Assembly: GCA_016191165.1 (NCBI GenBank)
Contig: JACPPF010000056.1
Span: 1 to 64,000 of the forward strand
Direction of reading: 5' to 3'
Length of the DNA stretch: 64,000 bases
DNA from: Planctomycetota bacterium
GTDB lineage: Bacteria; Planctomycetota; Planctomycetia; Gemmatales; Gemmataceae
Part shown: positions 1 to 7,547 of the stretch, piece after piece
How the letters are laid out: each line of letters starts with the position of its first letter
Numbering within the stretch: the first letter of the stretch is position 1
The notes under the pieces: model-generated
What the model saw: only the letters and a program-made list of their open reading frames with translations
Databases searched by the model: none
Told to the model about the DNA's origin: nothing
Program-made: the position numbers and the translations under genes

Positions 1-182
1 AGCCTGTGGACGCGATTGGTTCTGGATCTGAACTTGGCTGCCGAGGCAGTGGGCCAGACGATCGAAGCGATTCGCGAGACCGCGGCCGCGTTCCGGCCTA
101 TTTTCTCCGCGGCGTGCACCTAAAAACGGAAGAGCCGGAAAAACTGGCCAAGGCCCTTGGCCTCAAACTCGTGGCGAGTTGA
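1..182 (+). pseudogene. 3' end of an unidentified gene, possible frameshift
   Basis: The gene runs in from outside the window. Frame 1 reads as helical, GC3-rich protein up to about position 100 and then stops at 121-123. Frame 3 looks non-coding at first, but from about position 100 gives a convincing tail ending KLVAS with a TGA at 180-182. The codon bias switches frame where the protein-like text does. This suggests either a frameshift near 95-105, or a real stop at 123 with a chance ORF after it. The family was not recognised. Confidence 0.35.
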
Positions 183-239
183 CCAGAGCAATTTGCTTTT
201 CGGCGAGCCGCGTGAGCGGCCGGGTGAGACCTGGCTTAC

Positions 240-269
240 CCCCGCCAATCGCTGCGCTCATGGCGGGGC
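240..269. repeat. Intergenic hairpin, GAGCGCAGCGA word family
   Basis: The arms CCCCGCCA and TGGCGGGG flank the word CGCTGCGCTCA. The same word recurs in the larger hairpins at 16578-16653 and 25497-25565 and beside the tRNA at 2871-2890. The hairpin lies between the unknown gene end and the methyltransferase. No U-tract follows, so a classical terminator is not shown. Confidence 0.6.
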
Positions 270-359
270 TTGGGATCGCTCTGATGCCGATTGACGTTGC
301 GGCGGTGACTTGGTATCGTTTCACACTTCACGGACGAATCCCGGCACGGAGGCCCGCGA

Positions 360-1247
360 ATGCACCTGTCCGCCCCGCACACCGCCGACCTGCGCCAACC
401 CATCGCGTGGGACGAGTGCGCCTGCCTCCTGTGCGGCGGCGCCCGGCACACGCCTATTCTTGAAGCGGTCGATTCGCTGGGCGAAATGCGTTTTCTCATC
501 GTGCGCTGCGAGCGTTGCGGCCTCGCCTTCACCAATCCGCGGCCCGATCGCGACAGCATCGACCGGTTTTATCCTGACGACTATGCCTGCCATCGGATTG
601 AGCGCCAGCCGCTCGCGAAGCGTGACGGTAGCGTTGCCCTCCCGAAGCACGGCCTGGCGCGGTTGCTCGATTTTGGCTGTGGCAGCGGCGCCTTTCTCGC
701 ACGCATGAACGCGCAGGGCTGGAACGTGGTTGGGCTGGATCGGTCGGAAAATGCGGTCAAGCGAGTCCGGGAGCATTTCGGTCTAACCGCTCACGTCGGC
801 TCGTTGCCTTCACCCTATTGGACCAGCAACTGTTTCGAGGCGGTCACGATGTGGCAATCGCTCGAACACGTGCATGATCCGCTCGGCGTCTTGCGTGCCG
901 CGTATCGCTTGCTGACACCGGGTGGGCGCTTGCTGGTCGCCGTGCCCAACGTCGACGGCTGGGCGGCGCGCTGGTTTGGCGCACACTGGTACGGGCTGGA
1001 TTTGCCACGGCATCTGACGCACTTCACGCCGACCACCTTGCACCTGATGCTGACGCTGGCCGGGTTTGCACGAATTGACATGAGGCAGGAGAGAAAGAGC
1101 AGCTGGATTCGCCACTCGGCCGGGATGACGCCGCCTGGGGATTGGATGGCGCGGGCCATGCGAACGCGTTTTGGCTCAGGACTGGCAGGATGGGCGGCCC
1201 TCGCTTTCAACGCGGCGGAGTCGATCTTCGCCGTGGCAACGAAGTAA
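360..1247 (+). CDS. Class I SAM-dependent methyltransferase with N-terminal zinc knuckle
   Basis: Predicted 295-aa cytoplasmic SAM-dependent methyltransferase. The N-terminus carries two CxxC pairs (C22/C25 and C50/C53) that can form a zinc site, as seen in C-methyltransferases acting on sugars or polyketide-like substrates. The Rossmann motif I is LLDFGCGSG at residues 102-110. Later come an acidic motif, a SLEHVHDP segment and the post-core LTPGGRLLVAVPN strand. GGAGG sits about eight bases before the ATG, which supports this start. It lies next to ugd on the opposite strand, so a role in sugar or cell-surface metabolism is possible but only inferred. The substrate cannot be read from sequence. 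Confidence 0.8.
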   Translation: MHLSAPHTADLRQPIAWDECACLLCGGARHTPILEAVDSLGEMRFLIVRCERCGLAFTNPRPDRDSIDRFYPDDYACHRIERQPLAKRDGSVALPKHGLARLLDFGCGSGAFLARMNAQGWNVVGLDRSENAVKRVREHFGLTAHVGSLPSPYWTSNCFEAVTMWQSLEHVHDPLGVLRAAYRLLTPGGRLLVAVPNVDGWAARWFGAHWYGLDLPRHLTHFTPTTLHLMLTLAGFARIDMRQERKSSWIRHSAGMTPPGDWMARAMRTRFGSGLAGWAALAFNAAESIFAVATK

Positions 1248-1276
1248 CCGTCTATCCGCTCGCCCATGGCAAGGGG

Positions 1277-2581
1277 CTAGACAACGCGCCCGATCGCGTG
1301 GTACGTGAAACCCGCGGCCTTGACTGTGGCGGGTTCATATAGATTTCGGCCATCGAAGATCACCGGCTCGCGCATCAGACGGCGCATCAACTCGAAGTCT
1401 GGGTGGCGAAATTCCGGCCATTCGGTAACGATGGCCAGTCCGTCGGCGCCTTCGAGAGCGGAGTAGGGACGATCGCAGTAGGTCAGCCTCTCGCCATAAA
1501 TCTTCTTCACGTTGGCGGCCGCCTCCGGATCGTGGACGCGGAGTTCCACCCCCGCGTTGAGCATCTCGTCGAGGAGCGTCATGGCCGGGGCTTCGCGGAT
1601 GTCGTCGGTGCGCGGCTTGAAAGCCAGGCCCCAGACGGCGAGGCATTTTCCTTTCAGAGTTTTCCCGTAGTGCGTGCGAATCTTGCCCGGCAGCACCCGC
1701 TTTTGCCGATCGTTGACGCGATCGACCGCTTGAAGCAGTTCCACGGACACCTGAGATGATTTGGCGATCGAGATGATGTTCTTGACGTCCTTGGGAAAAC
1801 AGCTGCCGCCGTAGCCTGGGCCGGGGAAGAGAAACTGGAACCCGATGCGTTGGTCGTGCCCGATGCCGCGGCGGACATCGTTGATGTCGGCGCCGAGTTT
1901 TTCGCACAGGTTGGCCATCTCGTTGATGAAACTGATCTTGGTGGCGAGCATGGCGTTGGCGACATACTTGGTCATCTCGGCGCTTTCGGGCCCCATCACG
2001 AGAAAGGGATGCTCCGTGCGCAGGAACGGGGCGTAAAGATCACGGAGGCGTTGCCCAATTTCGGAACGGCGCACGCCAACCACGACGCGATCGGGCTTCA
2101 TGAAATCGTCGATGGCCGCGCCTTCCTTGAGGAATTCCGGATTGCTCGCGACTTCGACCGGCTTGCCGGCTTTTTGGGACATGCGCTCCATGAGCTTCGT
2201 GTTCGTGCCGACGGTGACCGTGCTCTTGATGACGACGATCGCGTCAGATCGCAAATGCGGCACCAGGGCGTCACCGACAGCCCAGACGGCACTGAGGTCG
2301 GCGTCGCCGGTCGGCGTTTCCGGCGTGCCGACGGCGATGAAGATGAGCTGCGCATCCTTGACGGCGGCAGGGAGATCGGTGCTGAAGACGAGGCGTTGCT
2401 CGCGGGTGTTGCGGTGAACCAGCTCGGCCAGGCCTGGCTCGTAGATAGGTATTTTCCCTGATTTGAGCGTGGCGATTTTGCCAGCGTCCTTGTCGACGCC
2501 GACGACCTCGTTGCCGCTCTCCGCCAGGCAGGTGGCCGTGACCAAGCCGACATAACCGGTGCCGATGACTGCGATTTTCAA
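1277..2581 (-). CDS. ugd: UDP-glucose 6-dehydrogenase
   Basis: This enzyme oxidises UDP-glucose twice with NAD+ to give UDP-glucuronate, a precursor for surface polysaccharides. It has 434 aa, the normal length. The N-terminal NAD fold has [10 protein letters not shown] at residues 7-16. The catalytic cysteine lies in GGSCFPKD at about residue 260, followed by the central dimerisation helix and the C-terminal UDP-binding domain. The start is TTG (2581), since the DNA reads TTGAAAATC there, with GGAG about nine bases upstream. It converges with the methyltransferase and is monocistronic as far as can be seen. Confidence 0.96.
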   Translation of the reverse strand: MKIAVIGTGYVGLVTATCLAESGNEVVGVDKDAGKIATLKSGKIPIYEPGLAELVHRNTREQRLVFSTDLPAAVKDAQLIFIAVGTPETPTGDADLSAVWAVGDALVPHLRSDAIVVIKSTVTVGTNTKLMERMSQKAGKPVEVASNPEFLKEGAAIDDFMKPDRVVVGVRRSEIGQRLRDLYAPFLRTEHPFLVMGPESAEMTKYVANAMLATKISFINEMANLCEKLGADINDVRRGIGHDQRIGFQFLFPGPGYGGSCFPKDVKNIISIAKSSQVSVELLQAVDRVNDRQKRVLPGKIRTHYGKTLKGKCLAVWGLAFKPRTDDIREAPAMTLLDEMLNAGVELRVHDPEAAANVKKIYGERLTYCDRPYSALEGADGLAIVTEWPEFRHPDFELMRRLMREPVIFDGRNLYEPATVKAAGFTYHAIGRVV

Positions 2582-2620
2582 GGCCGAAACTCCTTCACGG
2601 CGTTGGGGATACAGAGCGCG

Positions 2621-2655
2621 ATCGCCCGCGCTCCCCTTCGGGTCGCGGCTAAACC
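2621..2655. repeat. Intergenic hairpin, CTCCCCTTCGGG word family
   Basis: A GC-rich segment ends in GCGGCTAAAC and contains CTCCCCTTCGGGTCGCGG. The same words recur at 61804-61828 and 63760-63830. It lies upstream of ugd, between ugd and the tRNA island. It belongs to the class of elements edged by GTTTAGC or GCTAAAC. Confidence 0.6.
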
Positions 2656-2788
2656 TTCGAGATTTTATGGTGGCTGGCGGGAATTGACCAATCCTGAATG
2701 ACCGTGGCGCAAGTGGGGCGCCTTTTTTCGTCCTTTCCGCGAACCTCTCCGAGCGACACGGCGTCTTGGTTCATGTCGCCCACGTGAT

Positions 2789-2859
2789 TCCGGGGTCGTC
2801 TAACGGCAGGACGGTGGGCTCTGAACCCGCAGGCGTTGGTTCGATTCCAGCCCCCGGAG
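2789..2859 (+). tRNA. tRNA-Gln(CUG)
   Basis: A full 71-nt cloverleaf can be folded by eye. The acceptor stem TCCGGGG (2789-2795) pairs with CCCCGGA, U8 is present, and the D loop contains GG. The anticodon stem is GTGGG/CCCGC with loop CTCTGAA, which gives anticodon CUG. The T arm is GTTGG-TTCGATT-CCAGC. CCA is not encoded. It is the first of five tRNA-like genes in tandem. Confidence 0.93.
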
Positions 2860-2900
2860 CTTCCAGGCCCTGGGATGAGCGCAGCGATTCTCAGTGGTAC

Positions 2901-2971
2901 TCCGGTGCAGCTCGAAGGTCGAGCGTCCCGCTGAAGCCGGGAGGGTGCTGGTTCGAGTCCAGCCGCCGGAA
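2901..2971 (+). tRNA. Phe-type tRNA (GAA anticodon) with aberrant D arm
   Basis: The acceptor stem TCCGGTG/CGCCGGA, the anticodon stem TCCCG/CGGGA with loop CTGAAGC (GAA) and the T arm GCTGG-TTCGAGT-CCAGC all pair well. The core is odd: position 8 is C instead of U, the D loop is only seven bases and lacks A14 and A21, and position 37 is G. The acceptor and T arm resemble the tRNA-Gln just upstream, which hints at duplication and divergence. It could be a divergent tRNA-Phe, a tRNA-like RNA or a decaying copy. CCA is not encoded. Confidence 0.6.
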
Positions 2972-2983
2972 TTGATGCAGAAC

Positions 2984-3056
2984 GCGTCCATGATGTAGCC
3001 TGGCAGCCTGCCACCTTGCCATGGTGGATGCGGCGGTTCAAATCCGCCTGGACGCT
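2984..3056 (+). tRNA. tRNA-Gly(GCC)
   Basis: A 73-nt cloverleaf with acceptor GCGTCCA/TGGACGC, U8, and a D loop with A14, GG and A21 in which one D-stem pair is mismatched. The anticodon stem is CCACC/GGTGG with loop TTGCCAT, giving GCC. The T arm is GGCGG-TTCAAAT-CCGCC. CCA is not encoded. Confidence 0.92.
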
Positions 3057-3069
3057 TTTGGCCGTCCTC

Positions 3070-3122
3070 GTTTAGAGCCCGCGTGGCGTCGCGCGAACGC
3101 AAAGCCGCAAGCGGCAAACGCT
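3070..3122. repeat. Intergenic hairpin between tRNA genes
   Basis: It begins with GTTTAG and contains the CCGCAAGCGGC and GCGCGAACGC words that recur at 3209-3267 and 39699-39756. It separates tRNA-Gly from tRNA-Met. It could affect tRNA precursor processing, but it carries no U-tract. Confidence 0.55.
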
Positions 3123-3129
3123 ACCCCGA

Positions 3130-3206
3130 TGCGGAGTGGACTGGAGCCTGGATTCCAGCACGGTCTCATAAGCCGTTCGACGCCGGTTCAAATCCGGCCT
3201 CCGCAA
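3130..3206 (+). tRNA. tRNA-Met(CAU)
   Basis: A 77-nt cloverleaf. The acceptor is TGCGGAG/CTCCGCA, the D stem is CTGG/CCAG around an AGCCTGG loop, the anticodon stem is ACGGT/GCCGT with loop CTCATAA (CAU), and the T arm is GCCGG-TTCAAAT-CCGGC. The D loop and T arm look like an initiator. However, U1-A72 is paired and the anticodon stem has only two consecutive G-C pairs, so initiator versus elongator is left open. CCA is not encoded. Confidence 0.9.
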
Positions 3207-3208
3207 CA

Positions 3209-3267
3209 TGCCGCTTGCGGCTTCGCGCTCGCGCGGCGTCATGCCAGCGCGAGGCCGCAAGCGGCTT
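3209..3267. repeat. Intergenic hairpin, CCGCTTGCGGC word family
   Basis: The left arm GCCGCTTGCGGC with TCGCGCT pairs with the right arm AGCGCGAGGCCGCAAGCGGC. It lies between tRNA-Met and tRNA-Ala. A close relative is at 39699-39756, downstream of the anti-sigma gene. Confidence 0.75.
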
Positions 3268-3272
3268 CAAAT

Positions 3273-3345
3273 GGGCTGCTGGTCCAACCTGGTACGACAC
3301 CTGGTTTGCACCCAGGAAATCGGGGTTCAACTCCCCGGCGGTCCA
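3273..3345 (+). tRNA. tRNA-Ala(UGC)
   Basis: A 73-nt cloverleaf with acceptor GGGCTGC/GCGGTCC (two wobble pairs) and D stem GTC/GAC. The anticodon stem is CCTGG/CCAGG with loop TTTGCAC, giving UGC. The T arm is CGGGG-TTCAACT-CCCCG. The discriminator is A and CCA is not encoded. It is the last member of the tRNA island. Confidence 0.92.
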
Positions 3346-3378
3346 CTTGTTCTTTTCGTGGGGATTTGCCTCCTGAAA

Positions 3379-3837
3379 TCAGACCGTGTTTTTCGGCCGC
3401 GGCCGAGCCGTGCCGACGATTGCGTTCCTGACGGTCCTGAACCATTGGGTTGCGATCCACTCCAAATCGTTGAACGGCTGCACGCGATGGGTTTCCCAGC
3501 CGGCCTCACGGAGCAAGAATTCCATACCATCGCCGGCGGCAGAATTCGTGGTGTGAATAATCACGGGGCAAATGGGATCATTTTGCGCCAAAAAATCGGC
3601 CACTTCACGGCCGGTTCCGGGGTCGTGCATCTTTCCATTCTTGGAGGGTTTCATTTCGAGATCGTGATCCAGGCAAATGAGCAGTGCGGACGCGAGATTT
3701 TTTCTCAGGAACGCGAGCATTTCGTTGGCGTCGTCGAAAACAACGGCATCATACGGATGAAACCGGTCGCGCAGGAGTTCCTGCATGGCCAGGGCGCGGG
3801 CGTCATTGTCTTCGAGAATGAGAATTTTCATGGTCAT
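3379..3837 (-). CDS. Divergent receiver-domain protein (cREC-like)
   Basis: A 152-aa single-domain protein. The N-terminal strand MKILILEDND resembles a response-regulator receiver. The rest has a conserved LDHDLE motif, a GREVADFL helix and a VIIHTTNSAAGDGM strand. From memory, these match the divergent cyclic-phosphate-processing receiver family (cREC) rather than a normal CheY; this was not searched. GGAG six bases before the ATG at 3837 supports this start, with a second ATG two codons later. It follows the unknown gene by 25 bases and is probably the last gene of the operon starting at 5138. No output domain is attached. Confidence 0.7.
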   Translation of the reverse strand: MTMKILILEDNDARALAMQELLRDRFHPYDAVVFDDANEMLAFLRKNLASALLICLDHDLEMKPSKNGKMHDPGTGREVADFLAQNDPICPVIIHTTNSAAGDGMEFLLREAGWETHRVQPFNDLEWIATQWFRTVRNAIVGTARPRPKNTV

Positions 3838-3862
3838 TTCGCTCTCCACGAATCCGATCCCC

Positions 3863-4231
3863 TCATTCCAATATAACAGGCCGCGACCCATCAGGCGGAA
3901 AGAAACGTACGGCTCCCGGTACGACCACGAGTCCTTGTTGCCGCAGCTGCGCCGCGACCTGGAGAAGCCCTTCTTCGTCATCGAACTGAAATGTTCCCGA
4001 CAGATTAGTCAGATCAGCGACTGCCCCGTCCAGGATGGTGAGGTCGCCTGCATATAACGCCGGCTTGCCGCCGCCCAGAACCTTGGGATGCAAATGAGGG
4101 CTGTCGGGCAAGGCCATTACGATTCCGTTCGTGTCCTGGACATAAACGTATCCCCCATCCGGAAAATCGTGGGCGACTGGCTGACTTCGCGGATCTTGCG
4201 AATAGGGGAAAGTATCTTGAGGCAGTTTCAT
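3863..4231 (-). CDS. Unknown protein with LSGTF motif
   Basis: A 122-aa soluble protein. The order of motifs is a GGYVYVQDTNG strand pair, HLHPKVLGGG at about residues 44-53, an AGDLTI..GAV segment, the sharply conserved-looking LSGTFQFDDEEGL, and a helix VAAQLRQQG. The HP-x-x-GGG...AG...SGTF pattern reminds me of the HP..L.GG...AAG...SGHY fold found beside some toxin and ADP-ribosyl-transfer domains; this is recall, not a match. It begins 13 bases after the stop of the prenyltransferase-fold gene and precedes the receiver gene, so the three are probably co-transcribed. Function unknown. Confidence 0.6.
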   Translation of the reverse strand: MKLPQDTFPYSQDPRSQPVAHDFPDGGYVYVQDTNGIVMALPDSPHLHPKVLGGGKPALYAGDLTILDGAVADLTNLSGTFQFDDEEGLLQVAAQLRQQGLVVVPGAVRFFPPDGSRPVILE

Positions 4232-4244
4232 GCCGGCGGTCCAT

Positions 4245-5138
4245 TCACTTGTCTTGCTGCTTGAGCCAGCGCAGGATGATCGACGCAAAATAGGTCCCGC
4301 CGATGTTGGAGGGCTGCCCTGGAGCGCTGCCGTAGCCGCCGTCCGGATTGCGGCACTTGGCGACGAAGGAACGAATGCCCTCCGCATGGCCTGGCCTCGA
4401 CTTCAGCATGACGAAACAGCGCATGACGCGATAGGTGGTTTCCAGGTCCGAGGCGATTTCACTATCCGCCTTGCCATAGCCGCCGTTTTGGCGCTGCCCT
4501 GCCTTGAGGGATTTGAGAATCGATTCCGGGTTGTGAACCTTCGCGCCGAGCCGCAGGATCGTGACCACCCTGCTGCCGGTGTCGCGGGCCATTCCCGGGC
4601 CATTGCCGAACGTGCCGTCTGCGTTTTGCGGCTTCAGCACGTCCTTGAGCCATTGGTCTTTTTTCGGCGCCGTGGCGTGTAGCCGTTCCAGGCCGGCGAC
4701 GGCGATGCGAATGTCCTCAAACGATTTCGCATTCTCGCTCATGAACTTGATGGCGCCGGCGGCGTATTTTTCCGTGGGCATCTTCAATTCGGTGACGGCC
4801 ATCAAGCCGACGGCGGTGAGGAAGACATCCGGTTTGCCGCGGGGCATATCGCCAAAGCCGCCGGTCGTTGGATCGTAGCAACTTTCCACGAACTTGATGC
4901 AGGCCTTTTTGTTGGGAATCTCGCCGCCAAGGTAATGCAACGCGCGAACGGCGGCGGAGGTCGAGCGCAGGTTCGGCGCCACGCGGATGTTTGGCCGCGG
5001 CGCCATGGGCAAGAACCCGCCGGTCGCGGTTTGCAGTTTTTGCACGTAGGCAATGGTTTGTTTGCTCCCAGGTTCGCCGGCGTTCGTGAAGGTATTGGCG
5101 GCGAGGCCCACGATGCAAACAAGAGTGAAACGGTTCAT
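4245..5138 (-). CDS. Secreted prenyltransferase-beta-like alpha/alpha barrel protein
   Basis: A 297-aa protein with a clear signal peptide (MNRFTLVCIVGLAANTFTNA) followed by repeats of the prenyltransferase beta-subunit/squalene-cyclase type. Each repeat has a helix pair and a TGGF, GGFGDMP, DGTFG, NGGYG or DGGYGSAPG loop, as in geranylgeranyltransferase II beta homologues. Export makes lipid transfer onto proteins in the cytoplasm unlikely. In planctomycetes these repeats are common in secreted proteins of unknown role. It is the first gene of a three-gene operon with the unknown and receiver genes downstream. Confidence 0.78.
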   Translation of the reverse strand: MNRFTLVCIVGLAANTFTNAGEPGSKQTIAYVQKLQTATGGFLPMAPRPNIRVAPNLRSTSAAVRALHYLGGEIPNKKACIKFVESCYDPTTGGFGDMPRGKPDVFLTAVGLMAVTELKMPTEKYAAGAIKFMSENAKSFEDIRIAVAGLERLHATAPKKDQWLKDVLKPQNADGTFGNGPGMARDTGSRVVTILRLGAKVHNPESILKSLKAGQRQNGGYGKADSEIASDLETTYRVMRCFVMLKSRPGHAEGIRSFVAKCRNPDGGYGSAPGQPSNIGGTYFASIILRWLKQQDK

Positions 5139-5372
5139 GGAAAACCTCCTGGTTTCTGCAAATTAAGGCAAGGCCGCGGCAAGCACGTCACTTGGTAGCG
5201 AGGCCATGCGGGACAATCGCCCCAATTTCCTCTGGACAGCCCGTCCGTTTTCTGGCATAGGGCGTCTCTCACTTGAGCCAAAAAACGGAAAGGGCGGGGG
5301 AAAGAAGCCGGGGCGCCGTGGGGTGCGGCGTGCTGGCTATCCTATTCCGCGCCATCGATTCGGGGAACCGCC

Positions 5373-5798
5373 ATGCGCCTCGGAACCGCGGCATTGACGT
5401 TGGCGTTCGGCCTGGGGATCGTCGAGCTCGTGTCGGCGCAAGAATCGGGCAACTGGTTCACACGCATGTTCACGCCGGCCACGAAAACCAGTGCCGCCAA
5501 AAAAACGGAAGACGAGGCGGCTGCCAAGGCGGCGAAGAAAAACGCCGCCAGCGCCAGCCGACTCACCAAGGCCAAGGCCGATCTGGAACGCCGGCAGGCG
5601 GTTTGCCTGAAGGTGCGCGAAATTGCCCTCGCCACTGGAGACGACCAACTGCTAAAGCAAGCCGAACAGCTGGATGGCCGGGCGTGGGAACTTTACGTCG
5701 CGGTCAAGAATCGGCTCGTCGATTCCCGGCGGCCGATCGGCGAGGTCCGGGCGAAGGACCTGGGTCTGAACAAGACAAGCAAAAAGGGGGAACGCTGA
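5373..5798 (+). CDS. Small secreted helical protein
   Basis: A 141-aa protein with an N-terminal signal peptide ending near SAQ, then an Ala/Lys-rich helical region (KKTEDEAAAKAAKK) and a predicted coiled helix up to the basic C-terminus. It has no recognised domain. Its TGA stop overlaps the ATG of the next gene by one base (TGATG), so the two are translationally coupled. It probably acts in the periplasm with the lipoprotein encoded downstream. Confidence 0.7.
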   Translation: MRLGTAALTLAFGLGIVELVSAQESGNWFTRMFTPATKTSAAKKTEDEAAAKAAKKNAASASRLTKAKADLERRQAVCLKVREIALATGDDQLLKQAEQLDGRAWELYVAVKNRLVDSRRPIGEVRAKDLGLNKTSKKGER

Positions 5799-6031
5799 TG
5801 CGACGGCTGCTTGGATTTGCCCTGTGCGCCGGCCTCCTGGCGTGTGCTGGCTGCTTGACCGCCACGTTGCCCGATGCCCTGATACCAAACGGGACCTCCC
5901 GTGCGGTTGCCAGTGCTGTTCCCGCCGTGACGCCCGAACAGGTGACGGACACCAACGGCTTTCAGATCTTGCAAGCTCTCGAAGCTGAGGTGACCAAAGA
6001 GGAGCAGCAGCTGCTAATCGGCGGGCAGTAG
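5798..6031 (+). CDS. Small lipoprotein
   Basis: A 77-aa protein starting with an ATG that overlaps the upstream stop. The N-terminus has a basic start, a hydrophobic core and the lipobox LLACAGC, so signal peptidase II cleavage and lipid attachment at the Cys near residue 18 are expected. The remainder is short, ends acidic (EVTKEEQQLL) and has no recognised domain. Longer in-frame starts upstream lie inside the preceding gene and are rejected because the lipobox needs this start. Confidence 0.7.
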   Translation: MRRLLGFALCAGLLACAGCLTATLPDALIPNGTSRAVASAVPAVTPEQVTDTNGFQILQALEAEVTKEEQQLLIGGQ

Positions 6032-6200
6032 ACGGCGTTACCGGCTTTTTGGGCGTGCGAAACTTCCAGCGCAGCGCGACGAAAACGCCACGCGAGGAAT
6101 CTCAACGTGAGAGGCTGGCACTCTCTCGTCGCAGGTCGGCGGCCCAGCGGGGGAACGGCGCCGACCTGCACCTTTTTTGCCTGGCAGCGAACGACGAATC

Positions 6201-6260
6201 CGCCGAGCCTGATGCGTGAGCGAAGGTTGCCGCCTTCTCGCTCACGCTTCAGGCTTGGCG
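6201..6260. repeat. Intergenic hairpin, GCCTGAAGCGTGAGCGA word family
   Basis: The arms CGCCGAGCCTGATGCGTGAGCGAA and TTCTCGCTCACGCTTCAGGCTTGGCG form a stem of about 24 bp with three or four imperfections. It is in the leader of the LarA-like gene. Single-arm relatives lie at 11377-11392 and 52745-52765. Confidence 0.75.
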
Positions 6261-6279
6261 GTTTTCTACAATAGCGCGT

Positions 6280-7494
6280 ATGGAAAGTACGCGCATCAGC
6301 CTGGCCTACGGCGAGCGGGCGGTCGAACTGGAAATTCGCAATGCGAACCTTCTGGTAGGCCGACGAGCTACGATCGCGCCGGATCTGGCCGATCCAGCGC
6401 AGGCGATGCGGGATGCGCTCGAACGCCCGCTGGACTATCCACCGCTTCGACTCGGCCTGACCTCGGACGATCATGTCGCCATATTCATTGATGAAGGCAT
6501 TCCCGATCTGGTTCACCTGTTGGTTCCTTTGCTCGAACACCTCCGGCAGGCCCAGGTGAAGGCCGACGCGGTGACGTTGATCTGTGCGCCTCCCTCCACG
6601 GGGCAGCCCTGGCTGGATGAGCTGCCGGACGAATTTCAGGACGTTCAAATCGAAGTTCATCAGCCGGATGACCGCAAAAAACTCGCCTACCTGGCAACGA
6701 CGAAGAAAGATCGCCGCGTCTACCTCAATCGCACGGCGGTTGACGCGGATCAGCTCGTGCTTCTGACCCGGCGCGGGTACGACCCGCATGTTGGCTACGC
6801 CGGGGCGGAGCTGGCACTTTTCCCCGGCCTTTCCGAGCGATCGTCCCGGGATGAATTTGCGGCACGCTTCGATCGCCGCACGCCGGGCCAGGAACCGTGG
6901 AAAATTCAGCGCGAGGCGCGCGAGATCGCCTGGCTGCTGGGCGCGCCGTTTTTTGTGCAGGTCATCGAGGGCGCCGGCGATGCGATCAGCCACGTCCTGG
7001 CCGGTCCCCTGGAAAGCAGCGCTGCCGGCCAGGCCTTGCTCGAGGCACGTTGGCGGATGACCTTCGACCGGGCGGCCGACGTGGTCATCGCCAGCGTCAC
7101 GGGAACCCCGGCACGGCAAACCACGGAGGACCTGGGTCGCGCCTTTCACGCCGCCGCGCGCGTCGTGCGACCCGGGGGCAGCATCGCGTTGCTGACCGAG
7201 GCGACGCCGACCCTCGGACCCGGATTCGAGGCCTTTCGTTCCCACGAAGATCCCGACCTGGTTCGACGTTTACTTCTACAAGAAAAACCACCTGATCTGA
7301 CGGCAAGCTACCTGTGGGCTGGCGCGGCCGCGCAGGCTCGACTCTATCTCCTGAGCGGTCTACCCCCGGATGTCGCGGAAGAGTTGTTCACGATTCCGCT
7401 GGAGCGAGCTGGCCAGGCCCAGAAACTGTTGACTGGGGACACGTCCTGCATCGTGCTACCCGACGCACACCGGACGCTGGCGGTTGTCGAATAA
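6280..7494 (+). CDS. LarA-like (nickel-pincer racemase superfamily) protein
   Basis: A 404-aa cytoplasmic protein with the two-lobed architecture of LarA, the lactate racemase that uses a nickel-pincer nucleotide. The N-terminal half holds VAIFIDEGIPD, resembling the LarA substrate-binding lobe. Around residue 170 it reads GYDPHVGYAGAELALFPG, which aligns with the LarA segment ending GYSGGRK..LPG. At the lysine that tethers the pincer in LarA this protein has Leu, so it may bind the cofactor non-covalently or do something else. No larB, larC or larE is in the window. The true substrate is unknown. Confidence 0.72.
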   Translation: MESTRISLAYGERAVELEIRNANLLVGRRATIAPDLADPAQAMRDALERPLDYPPLRLGLTSDDHVAIFIDEGIPDLVHLLVPLLEHLRQAQVKADAVTLICAPPSTGQPWLDELPDEFQDVQIEVHQPDDRKKLAYLATTKKDRRVYLNRTAVDADQLVLLTRRGYDPHVGYAGAELALFPGLSERSSRDEFAARFDRRTPGQEPWKIQREAREIAWLLGAPFFVQVIEGAGDAISHVLAGPLESSAAGQALLEARWRMTFDRAADVVIASVTGTPARQTTEDLGRAFHAAARVVRPGGSIALLTEATPTLGPGFEAFRSHEDPDLVRRLLLQEKPPDLTASYLWAGAAAQARLYLLSGLPPDVAEELFTIPLERAGQAQKLLTGDTSCIVLPDAHRTLAVVE

Positions 7495-7547
7495 AAAAAA
7501 ATCCCTCGGAATGCCCGCGCGGAGCAATCCTGCCGGAAAATCTTGCC

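Noticed and set aside
2649-3041. Minus-strand ORFs across the tRNA island
   Set aside because: They are complementary to tRNA genes and hairpins and have no coding bias.
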